The notes under the pieces: model-generated | Told to the model about the DNA's origin: nothing | What the model saw: the letters and a program-made list of their open reading frames with translations, nothing else | Databases searched by the model: none | In this document: in pieces, positions 25,628 to 32,072 of the stretch | Numbering within the stretch: the stretch's first letter is position 1 | Layout: each line of letters opens with the position of its first letter | From: an uncultured Propionivibrio sp. | GTDB lineage: Bacteria; Pseudomonadota; Gammaproteobacteria; Burkholderiales; Rhodocyclaceae | Reading direction: 5' to 3' | DNA length: 32,072 nt | Assembly: GCA_937923255.1 (NCBI GenBank) | Contig: CALAIL010000068.1 | Location: 1 to 32,072, forward strand | Position numbers and translations under genes: made by a program

Positions 25628-25957
25628 GCATGTTCCTTTGCGCATACGGTAACAACGGAGAATCCTAAAACCCCTTAGGCGCAGCCGCAGGCGCGGGGGA
25701 GCTTGGCGGGAACAAGGGCTTGATTGTCTGAGCGCAGCGAGTTGTCAAGCCCGCCGCCAGGCAACCCGCGACAAGGGGTTTTCTGCGCCTGGGGTCGCCT
25801 TTCTTTGCTGACTTTCTTTGGCGAGGCAAAGAAAGTCAGCGGGGCGCGCTGCCGCTCAGCGCAACCGCATCAAAAGAAGCCTTGCGGGCGGAGCCAGCGC
25901 CTACAGTCAAACAATCCTTTCAATCCTTGTTTTCAGGTTCTTCCGGGAGCCTGCCCT
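25628..25957 (+). repeat. R2 repeat block (copy 2, intact hairpin)
   Basis: About 330 bp, the partner of 11063-11398. It contains the perfect 14-bp inverted repeat GCTGACTTTCTTTG-GCGAGG-CAAAGAAAGTCAGC at about 25806-25839, then TCAGCGGGGCGCGCTGCCGC-type sequence and AACCGCATCAAAAGA. Hairpin-bearing stretches resembling this one occur between genes in several proteobacteria as I recall, but their function is not established. No shared ORF is evident. Confidence 0.75.
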
Positions 25958-26222
25958 GAAGTCCTTTATTTACAGGCATTAAAGAAGGGCTGCCCGCTAG
26001 CCCGCGTATTTAGGGCATTTCAGAGGGGGTGCTCTGAACCCCGCGTAAACAGGGCATCTCCGAAGGGGGCGCGCAAGCCCTTTATTTGCGGACATTTTCA
26101 GAAGGATGCTCTGAAACCCTTATAAACAGGGCGTCTTCGGGCAGGCGCCCTGAAGTCCTTTACCCACGCGGGTTTCGGAGGGGATCCCGCCAGCCCTTTA
26201 TTGATAAGGGCTTCAGAGGGGC
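25958..26222. repeat. R1 palindromic repeat array (seven units)
   Basis: Seven units run up to 80 bp before the PIN-domain gene, with cores such as TTATTTACA, GCGTATTTA, GCGTAAACA, TTTATTTGCG, TTATAAACA, TTACCCACGC and TTTATTGATAA. The order GCGTATTTA then ...TAAACA just after the R2 block repeats that at 11401-11475, with one extra unit inserted here. Confidence 0.8.
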
Positions 26223-26306
26223 TGAAAAATATCTAGCGCGACCTGCCGGCTCCGCCACCTGCCTTTTTCGGTACCATGTCTGCCGCCGTTCTTTTTTCCG
26301 TCCGCC

Positions 26307-26858
26307 ATGTCTTCAACGCTACCACCGTCTTCCGGCAGCTCTCCCTGCCAGCCTTTCCGCCTCGTTCTCGATACCAATATCGTCATGGATCTATTGCATT
26401 TTGCCGATCCGCATACGGCGGCACTGGCAGACGGGCTGAACAGCGGGCGCCTGCAATGCTTCACCGACGCGGAATGTCTGGCGGAACTGGCGCGCGTCGC
26501 CGGATACCCGGAATTTGGATTAGACCTCGCGGCGCAAAACGCCCTGCTGGCACGCTACCGCCGTCTGGCGCACCGATGTGACGCCGGCGAGGCGGCGGAC
26601 GGCGCCGGCGACGCCCCTATTCACTTGCCACTGCCACAATGCCGCGATCCCGACGACCAGAAATTTCTCATCCTCGCCGGTCGCTGCCGCGCCGACCTGC
26701 TGCTCACGCGCGACAAGGCCCTGCTGCGCCTGGATGCCTCGCCCAGCATCCGGCCAGCGCATGCGCGGCTCCCCTTCCGCATTGTCACGGCCGCAGCGGC
26801 CGGCCCGATGCTCTCAGGCGGACGCACGGCGCCGGAAGACCCAGCGTCGCGCATCTGA
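26307..26858 (+). CDS. PIN-domain protein (putative toxin-antitoxin toxin family)
   Basis: 183 residues of the PIN ribonuclease fold. The metal-binding acidic residues are in place: Asp in [14 protein letters not shown] near residue 28, Glu in [13 protein letters not shown] near 60, Asp in [13 protein letters not shown] near 118, and Asp in [12 protein letters not shown] near 138. Such proteins cleave RNA, and this sub-family is often annotated as a toxin, but no antitoxin-like gene is adjacent: upstream are repeats and downstream is the convergent yaaA. The final 45 bp overlap the 3' end of yaaA on the other strand. The ATG at 26307 lacks an obvious ribosome-binding site. A solitary housekeeping or orphan PIN protein is as likely as a toxin. 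Confidence 0.82.
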   Translation: MSSTLPPSSGSSPCQPFRLVLDTNIVMDLLHFADPHTAALADGLNSGRLQCFTDAECLAELARVAGYPEFGLDLAAQNALLARYRRLAHRCDAGEAADGAGDAPIHLPLPQCRDPDDQKFLILAGRCRADLLLTRDKALLRLDASPSIRPAHARLPFRIVTAAAAGPMLSGGRTAPEDPASRI

Positions 26859-27596
26859 GGCCGCCGCGTCGAAGCAGTACCCCTGCGCAGAAAACTCCTT
26901 GAGGCCTTCGGCCGAGGACAATCGCGCCGTGATGGCAAAGCGCGCCATGAGACCGCGGGCGCGCTTGGCATGAAAGCTGATGACTTTGTAGCGGCCGCCT
27001 TTCCAGTCCTCGAACACCGGCTGGATAACGGGCGCGGACAGGCGGCGCGGATCGATCGCCCGGAAATATTCCTCCGAAGCCAGATTGACCAGCGTTGCCG
27101 CCTGGCCGGGCAGCGCCCGATTGAGCGCCTCGGTGAGGCGATCGCCCCAAAAGGCATACAGATCCTTGCCACGCGCATTCTCCAGGCGCGTGCCCATTTC
27201 CAGCCGATACGCCTGAATCAGATCCAGCGGCCGCAGCAGGCCGTATAGGCCAGACAGAATGCGCACATGCCGCTGCGCAAAGTCCAGATCGTCTGACGAC
27301 AGCGCGGACGCGTCCAGCCCTTCATACACGTCGCCGGCAAATGCCAGCGCCGCCGGTTTGGCGTTATCCGGCGTAAACGGCGTCGACCAGGCGCTATAGC
27401 GGCCGGCGTTCAACACCGCCAGCGCGTCGCTGATGCCCATCAGCCGTGCCAGCGCGTCGGGCGAGAATTCGCGCAGACGCTCGACCAAGATGCGCGACTC
27501 ATCAAGCAACTCCGGCGTTGTCGCGGCAAGCCCGGCGAGATTCGGTGGCAGCGGGGAAAAATCCAGCGTCTTGGCGGGGGAAAGGATGATGAGCAT
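26814..27596 (-). CDS. yaaA: Peroxide stress protein YaaA family
   Basis: 260 residues (E. coli YaaA has 258). Starts [19 protein letters not shown], the family signature, with [67 protein letters not shown] and [17 protein letters not shown]. YaaA lowers free iron and protects DNA during peroxide stress in E. coli, with a cytoplasmic DNA-binding fold. It converges on the PIN gene with a 45-bp 3' overlap, an arrangement that can produce antisense transcripts. Upstream, a repeat mosaic separates it from the divergent DUF2863 gene. Confidence 0.95.
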   Translation of the reverse strand: MLIILSPAKTLDFSPLPPNLAGLAATTPELLDESRILVERLREFSPDALARLMGISDALAVLNAGRYSAWSTPFTPDNAKPAALAFAGDVYEGLDASALSSDDLDFAQRHVRILSGLYGLLRPLDLIQAYRLEMGTRLENARGKDLYAFWGDRLTEALNRALPGQAATLVNLASEEYFRAIDPRRLSAPVIQPVFEDWKGGRYKVISFHAKRARGLMARFAITARLSSAEGLKEFSAQGYCFDAAASDARRWVFRRRASA

Positions 27597-27618
27597 GGTT
27601 TGCCTCTGAAATTTTCAG

Positions 27619-27706
27619 TTTATGTTTTGTGATACCCTGAAGCCCTTGTATTTAGGGGGCTTCAGGGCGATTTATGTTTTCTGCCCTGTTTTTACGGATT
27701 TCAAAG
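27619..27706 (+). repeat. R4 repeat block with R1 units
   Basis: Starts TTTATGTTTTGTGATACCC, holds the R1 palindrome CCCTTGTATTTAGGGG, then the second TTTATGTTTTCTGCCC half, ending near CGGATTTCAAAG. It lies 22 bp upstream of the yaaA start, so it sits in that gene's promoter region. Confidence 0.7.
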
Positions 27707-27727
27707 AAGACTCCGCAAGCTTAAAAA

Positions 27728-27825
27728 GCGGCTCGACTTTGCCCAAAGACAAGGCGGCGAGCCGCTGACAGTATGAGTAATACGGCAAGGCGAAGCCAAC
27801 GTAGTATTTTGGCAAAGGAAGCCGC
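27728..27825 (+). repeat. R3 MITE-like element (first of tandem pair)
   Basis: 98 bp bounded by inverted repeats: GCGGCTCGACTTTGCC at the left and GGCAAAGGAAGCCGC at the right, which pair as GCGGCT/AGCCGC plus CTTTGCC/GGCAAAG around two or three unpaired bases. A second perfect 8-bp stem, GCGGCTCG/CGAGCCGC, lies in the left part. No ORF. Confidence 0.75.
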
Positions 27826-27932
27826 TATCGCTCGACTTTGCCCAAAGACAAGGCGACAAGCCGCAGACAATATGCGCAATACGGCAAGCCCCGGCCGACA
27901 CAGCAACACAGTATTTTGGCAAAGGAAGCCGC
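27826..27932 (+). repeat. R3 MITE-like element (second of tandem pair)
   Basis: 107 bp, directly following the first copy and sharing its internal order (CTTTGCCCAAAGACAAGGCG, AATACGGCAAG, GTATTTTGGCAAAGGAAGCC). The left end is altered (TATCGCTCGAC), so its terminal repeat is imperfect. It ends 70 bp upstream of the DUF2863 start. Confidence 0.75.
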
Positions 27933-28005
27933 GATGCAAGAGCCGAGCGGAATTTTACGGGATAATAACGAATTCTCCGTTACCGCTTTTTTCACGCTAG
28001 TCATT

Positions 28006-29181
28006 ATGAAACGAACACGCATTTCTTCCCGCAAACGCATTTCCGCCAATGCCGTCGAACTGGGGCGGCTGGCCGTCTGCCTCGCCGAATCCGGCAGCCG
28101 GCTGGAAGATGCCTTTCTGGAAAAGCAACTGCGCGCGCTGATTCTGCAGCTGCTGGAAGACGGCGCGGAAGACGATCTCAACGCCGCACTCGACCGATTG
28201 TTCGACTCGCACGCCGCCGCGCATGACTGCCTGGCCGACATGATTGAGGACTGCGCCGAATCCGTCACCCTGACGCATGAAGGAAAAACCGTCGATCTCA
28301 TGCTGTTCTGCGTGCCGATTCTTGCCTGGTCGCGCTTTTCGATTCCCTCCGGCGCGATCCCGCGCAGTACGCAGCAGATGCTGGAAGTCCAGCTTGGCGC
28401 ACACGTTTTCTCGGCGCATACGCAGATCGCGCTGGCCGATTATCTGTTCAGCCCCGACCAGTTGCCGCATACCTTTGTCGACACCTGGCAGCTGATGCAC
28501 ACGCTTTCCCAGGCGGCGCTCAAGCGCCTGCCCGTGCATTTCGACGCCTCGAGCCTGCCGGAAACCAACCCGTTTTTGTCCGACACGCGCTATCTCATCG
28601 GCGCCATCGCCATAGCGCACGGCGAGCCGCTGTTTCACTGGAACGAAGACCTGCGCGCAACACGCGAATCCGCGCTCAAGGAATGGACACGGCAGGGCGG
28701 CCCCTGCCTGGAGCCGCTGCTCACCGGCTGCGCCTTCCAGCCGCTGCTGGCCGACGCGTATCACGCCGCCTGCCGCGCTGCCGACATGGCCTCGCGCCCC
28801 TATTCGCTGCACGCTTCGATCGCCTTCCTGCAAACGATGCTCGGCAAATCGCCGGAATCACTGCGCGTGGTGGTCGGCGCGTTCTACGACAAGCGTCTCG
28901 AAGAGTATCGCATCAGCTTTGGCCCGCGCGACGGCGAGGCGATCTTCCACGGCGTCATCTGGCCGCTGCTCGGCAATGAGGATGAAAACACCGATGTCGT
29001 CACCGAGGTGGAAAACCTGCTGCGCGAAGCCGGCATCAAGGAAGTCATCGTGCACGAGCAGCAGTTTCCTTTTGAATTCTGCGATGACTGCGGCGCACCG
29101 CTCTACCCCAACGTGGAAGGCGAGTCAGTGCATGCCGAACTGCCGGAGCAGAACAACCCATCCTCGCAAACGCTGCATTGA
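28006..29181 (+). CDS. DUF2863 family protein
   Basis: 391 residues from the ATG at 28006 (MKRTRISSRKRISANAVEL). A 447-residue reading is possible, but its extra N-terminus runs through the R3 repeat copies and is rejected. Typical of this betaproteobacterial family are the Leu/Ala-rich N-terminus, VPILAWSRFSIPSGAIPR near residue 105, QLPHTFVDTWQL near 160, FQPLLADAYHAACR and, at the C-terminus, EFCDDCGAPLYPNVEGESVH with a CxxC pair. No signal peptide. Function is unknown. It is followed by bioA after 82 bp on the same strand. Confidence 0.87.
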   Translation: MKRTRISSRKRISANAVELGRLAVCLAESGSRLEDAFLEKQLRALILQLLEDGAEDDLNAALDRLFDSHAAAHDCLADMIEDCAESVTLTHEGKTVDLMLFCVPILAWSRFSIPSGAIPRSTQQMLEVQLGAHVFSAHTQIALADYLFSPDQLPHTFVDTWQLMHTLSQAALKRLPVHFDASSLPETNPFLSDTRYLIGAIAIAHGEPLFHWNEDLRATRESALKEWTRQGGPCLEPLLTGCAFQPLLADAYHAACRAADMASRPYSLHASIAFLQTMLGKSPESLRVVVGAFYDKRLEEYRISFGPRDGEAIFHGVIWPLLGNEDENTDVVTEVENLLREAGIKEVIVHEQQFPFEFCDDCGAPLYPNVEGESVHAELPEQNNPSSQTLH

Positions 29182-29262
29182 GAGGCATTAAGAATCGAGA
29201 CGCAGACGTCATGCACCGCCCCGCTTCCACACCTCACTCTTTCACCAACTGACCGAAACGCC

Positions 29263-30600
29263 ATGAACAATACCGAACTCCTGCAACGCAGCCTTGCCGC
29301 CGTCTGGCATCCCTGCACCCAGATGAAACAGCACGTTAATACCGACGCGGGCGCACTGCCGCTCATCCCCATCGCGCGCGGCCAGGGCGCCTGGTTGTAC
29401 GACTTCGACGGCAAGCGCTATCTCGACGCCATCAGCTCGTGGTGGGTCAACCTGTTCGGCCACGCCAATCCGCGCATCAACGCCGCGCTGCGCGCCCAGC
29501 TCGACACCCTGGAGCACGTCATCCTCGCCGGCTTCACCCACCAGCCCGTCGTCACCCTTTCTGAACGCCTGGCAGCCTTGACGGACCATGCGCTGGGGCA
29601 TTGCTTCTTCGCCTCCGACGGCGCCTCGGCCACGGAAATCGCGCTGAAAATGTCTTTCCACAGTTGGCGCAATCGCGGCTTTGCGCAGAAAGACCAGTTT
29701 CTCAGCCTGGCCGGCGGCTACCACGGCGAAACGGTCGGTGCGCTGGCCGTCACCGACGTGGATATTTTCAAGGAAGCCTACGCGCCGCTGGTGCGCAGCG
29801 CGGCGACCCTGCCTTCGCCCGACGCGCGGCAAGCTCGGGACGGCGAAACGCCCGCCGATGTTGCCCGCCGCGCCGCCGCCGCATTGGCGACGCATCTCGA
29901 ACAGCATGGCGACCACATCGCCGCGCTGATCGTCGAACCGCTTATCCAGTGCGCTAGCGGCATGGTCATGTACGACCCGGAATACCTGCGCCTGGCGCGC
30001 GCCCTCTGCGACCGCCACAACGTCCACCTGATCTGCGACGAAATTGCCGTCGGCTGCGGCCGCACCGGCACCTTCTTCGCCCATGAGCAGGCCGGCATCC
30101 GGCCGGACTTCCTCTGCCTCTCAAAAGGCATCTCGGGCGGCTACCTGCCGCTGTCCATCGTCATGACGACGGACCCGGTATATGAAGCCTTTTACGACGA
30201 CGCCACCGCACGCGCCTTCCTGCACTCGCACTCCTACACTGGCAACGCGCTCGCCTGCTGCGCCGCGCTGGCTACGCTCGACATCTTCGCGCAGGACGAC
30301 GTGCTGGCGCAGAACCGGACGCGCGCGCAGAAAATCGCCGCTGCACTGGCGCCGCTGGCCGAGCATCCGCGCGTGCACCACTTACGCCAGCGCGGCATGA
30401 TCGCCGCCTTTGACGTAGAAACCGACGATCCCTGGTTTACGCGCACGTTCTACCGCGCGGCTCTCGCCCGCGAAACCCTGCTGCGCCCGATCGGCAACAC
30501 GGTTTACGTCATGCCGCCGTACATCATCGACGATGCCGAAATCGAACACCTCGGCCAGGCCGTAGCGGGCGCATTGACCGACACGCTGGGCGCCGCCTGA
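29263..30600 (+). CDS. bioA: Adenosylmethionine-8-amino-7-oxononanoate aminotransferase
   Basis: 445 residues. A class III PLP enzyme that converts 8-amino-7-oxononanoate to 7,8-diaminononanoate in biotin synthesis, using SAM as amino donor. Seen are VWHPCTQMKQH near the N-terminus, YLDAISSWWVNLFGHANPRI, CFFASDGASATEIALKMSF, LICDEIAVGCGRTGTFFAHE and the PLP lysine in FLCLSKGISGGYLPLSI. No other biotin gene is in the window; bioA stands between DUF2863 and a SET-domain gene. Confidence 0.95.
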   Translation: MNNTELLQRSLAAVWHPCTQMKQHVNTDAGALPLIPIARGQGAWLYDFDGKRYLDAISSWWVNLFGHANPRINAALRAQLDTLEHVILAGFTHQPVVTLSERLAALTDHALGHCFFASDGASATEIALKMSFHSWRNRGFAQKDQFLSLAGGYHGETVGALAVTDVDIFKEAYAPLVRSAATLPSPDARQARDGETPADVARRAAAALATHLEQHGDHIAALIVEPLIQCASGMVMYDPEYLRLARALCDRHNVHLICDEIAVGCGRTGTFFAHEQAGIRPDFLCLSKGISGGYLPLSIVMTTDPVYEAFYDDATARAFLHSHSYTGNALACCAALATLDIFAQDDVLAQNRTRAQKIAAALAPLAEHPRVHHLRQRGMIAAFDVETDDPWFTRTFYRAALARETLLRPIGNTVYVMPPYIIDDAEIEHLGQAVAGALTDTLGAA

Positions 30601-30660
30601 ATTTTCCGCCCTCGCCGCACGTCCACCACACTTTCCACCTCCGCTGTCCGTACATACACC

Positions 30661-31212
30661 ATGCCGCCGAAAGTCATCGCCCGAAAAAGCACCCTGCACG
30701 GACGCGGCCTCTTTGCCGCCAGAGACCTGGCCGCCGACGAAAAACTGCTCGAATACACGGGGCAACGCTATGCCAAAGGCGAGTTCCCGGACATGAAAGT
30801 CGACGGCCTGACCAAATTCCTTGGTCTCTCCGACGGCACGGGCATCGACGGCACCGGCTGGGCCGCACTCGCCAACCACAGCTGCGAACCGAACTGCGAG
30901 CTGCGCGAAGAAGTCGGAACAGGATGCAGCGGGCGCGATGGGCGCGGCGGACACGGTCGGGGAAAACTGCACGCCTGGCTCTACGCCCTGCGCGACATCA
31001 AGTGTGGCGAAGAGCTGGTGTGGGACTACCGCCTGGACGTGCGCTCGAGAAAAGACGCCTACTCGCGCTGGGCCTGCACCTGTGGCGCAAAGACCTGCCG
31101 CGGCACCATGGCCAATCCGGAAGGATTGCGCCAACGTACACGCGCCATAAAGCCTAACACCCCCCAACCCCAAGCGGACGCCGGCAAACCCTCCAACGCA
31201 CGGCAACGCTGA
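30661..31212 (+). CDS. SET-domain protein-lysine methyltransferase-like protein
   Basis: 183 residues. The SET fold begins at STLHGRGLFAARDLAADEKL, continues with the catalytic NHSCEPNCE block near residue 78 and CGEELVWDYRLDV near residue 117, and ends in a post-SET zinc site (CTCGAKTCRG) near residues 138-150. The last 35 residues are a polar tail. An insertion rich in Gly, Arg and Asp (residues about 85-105) follows the NHSC block. Such proteins methylate lysines, but a bacterial target is not known here. The gene follows bioA by 60 bp. Confidence 0.88.
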   Translation: MPPKVIARKSTLHGRGLFAARDLAADEKLLEYTGQRYAKGEFPDMKVDGLTKFLGLSDGTGIDGTGWAALANHSCEPNCELREEVGTGCSGRDGRGGHGRGKLHAWLYALRDIKCGEELVWDYRLDVRSRKDAYSRWACTCGAKTCRGTMANPEGLRQRTRAIKPNTPQPQADAGKPSNARQR

Positions 31213-31848
31213 GGGCTTGGTATAGCCGACTCCGACTTTAACCGCCTTCTACTCACGCTCACGCGGTTATCACCAACCACCTGGAACTTGACCGGCGCCT
31301 CAAACGATCGGGCGATCGATCATTCTTGCGATCACGGCTTTCCCAAATTCATCGTTTTCCAGAATTCACCGGTTTCCCCCAGATTGGCCGGCTTTTCCCT
31401 CTTTCTGACCAACTTGCGCAGGCAGCCGCAGCCCATCCCACAGTCAACCTTTTCCGGTCAAGAGAACGATGCCTGGCATCAGCACAAAGAAGTATCAAAG
31501 CGCCCGACAAACAATGACGAGCTGCATAGTACAAACATCTGCTCCGGCAACTTCTCCGTCCGAAAAAGCGGCGTCACAAGTTCGTCTCGCTATAACAAAA
31601 AACAACGCGCTGATCCTTCGGTCATCCTTTTCACCCGTTAACCAGCCGCTTACGGACGTGACCCGGAATCCCTTTCCCAAACGGGGACGTAAACAGGGGT
31701 ATAGAAAGATCAAAGAAAAGGCCATCCGACCAGAGTGAGAAGGTCAGGGGAAGGCGCTTCCCCTGACTAACTACCCTGCACAGCAATATTCCTTTGACCT
31801 GTTCCTAATCTCGTTACTATCTCTCCCGCAGTTTTTCCTTCTCCTCCT
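31213..31848. other. Intergenic region with no supported gene
   Basis: Two plus-strand readings of about 90-117 codons cross this area (31288-31641 and 31469-31738), but they overlap in different frames, resemble no family I know and lack clear ribosome-binding sites. The only structured element is the hairpin at 31743-31767. Confidence 0.4.
31743..31767. terminator. Strong hairpin, possible terminator
   Basis: GTCAGGGGAAG-GCG-CTTCCCCTGAC is a perfect 11-bp stem with a 3-base loop. It lies about 80 bp past the stop of the minus-strand gene at the right edge and about 530 bp past the SET gene. No long T run follows on either strand, so termination would be atypical. Confidence 0.5.
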
Positions 31849-32072
31849 CTAGCCCAAGTGCCCCGTGCCGGCCTGCAGTACTTCAAGCGGCTGCAGCGTC
31901 TGCGCCTGACTTCCGAAGCCAGCTTCGTTGATCACCGACTGCGCGGCCGTATGACCGATGCCCGCAAGGGTACCCGTCCGCCCGTACTGGTAAGCCAGAT
32001 CACCACCCACTGCGGCGGTATCCGACCCGCCTCGGTGGAAGCTGGCCATAGCCTGCGTCAGCGCCCAGGTGG
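31849..32072 (-). CDS. C-terminal end of an unidentified protein, cut by the window edge
   Basis: An open frame runs from the right edge to a TAG at 31849-31851, giving about 74 residues. It contains ALTQAMASFHRGG, DLAYQYGRTGTLAGIGHTA and ends TLQPLEVLQAGTGHLG. The ALxQAMASF phrase followed by Gly/Ala/Gln-rich sequence recalls the C-termini of some very large repetitive surface or secreted proteins, but this is an impression, not a family match. The apparent ATG at 32049 is internal to the frame. Confidence 0.5.
   Translation of the reverse strand, partial: TWALTQAMASFHRGGSDTAAVGGDLAYQYGRTGTLAGIGHTAAQSVINEAGFGSQAQTLQPLEVLQAGTGHLG

Noticed and set aside
25724..26125. Plus-strand reading of 133 codons in the second mosaic
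   Set aside because: It crosses R2 and R1 repeats; the homologous R2 copy at 11.1 kb does not keep the frame.
26307..26858. PIN gene as half of a toxin-antitoxin pair
   Set aside because: No small antitoxin-like gene is next to it on the same strand; the upstream sequence is a repeat array.
27838..28005. 56-codon N-terminal extension of the DUF2863 protein
   Set aside because: It is the in-frame reading of the second R3 element; family members begin at about the ATG at 28006.
31288..31738. Two overlapping plus-strand readings of about 90-117 codons
   Set aside because: Different frames, no recognisable domain and no ribosome-binding site; not supported as genes.
1..32072. tRNA or rRNA genes, riboswitches, phage or insertion-sequence transposases
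   Set aside because: I looked for tRNA-like cloverleaf and CCA ends, rRNA stretches, known riboswitch cores and transposase motifs and saw none that I could support.

Overview
The window is a chromosomal stretch from a betaproteobacterium. Supporting signs are the argD-argF-argG/yajQ block beside rpsT and murJ, an ExbB-ExbD-LpxK-Trm112-KdsB envelope operon, a K+-independent H+-pyrophosphatase, and a DUF2863 protein, a family I know from betaproteobacteria. A Rhodocyclales-like host is my best guess but is not proven. Most genes are GC-rich; one acyltransferase gene is strikingly AT-rich.

Layout: 1-153 holds dispersed repeats that abut the stop of a SNF2-family helicase gene (156-3221, -). 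Next come yajQ, argG, argF, argD and rpsT, all on the minus strand, then murJ and a YbhB/PEBP-family gene on the plus strand. From about 10.49 to 11.55 kb there is a gene-free mosaic of four repeat families, followed by a bidirectional terminator and hppA (-). An AT-rich block (about 13.9-16.4 kb) carries one AT3 acyltransferase whose C-terminus looks like AlgX/AlgJ. The operon exbB-exbD-lpxK-trm112-kdsB (19.7 to 16.5 kb, -) makes and delivers envelope components: LpxK phosphorylates lipid A and KdsB activates KDO. A 700-bp intergenic region with DnaA-box-like sites and an AT-rich tract separates it from xseA (+). To the right lie a frameshifted DUF488 remnant, a UDG-superfamily gene, a TrmB-like methyltransferase with a tRNA-dihydrouridine synthase (-), a second large repeat mosaic (25.29-26.22 kb), a PIN-domain gene converging on yaaA, a third mosaic (27.62-27.93 kb), then DUF2863, bioA and a SET-domain gene (+). 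The right edge contains the C-terminal end of an unidentified protein (-).

The most unusual content is the intergenic mosaic. Family R1 is a palindromic unit of about 30 bp with interchangeable core halves (roughly 30 copies). R2 is a block of about 330 bp with a 14-bp perfect hairpin. R3 is a MITE-like element of about 100 bp with terminal inverted repeats. R4 is a block of about 90 bp built from two similar halves. The same families recur in the same relative order at several loci and never inside genes. Other points worth a look are a 9-bp minisatellite inside the dihydrouridine synthase gene, the AT3-AlgX/J fusion, and a palindrome placed at the predicted start of transcription of argD.

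All calls rest on reading the sequence and on family knowledge; no database search was run.
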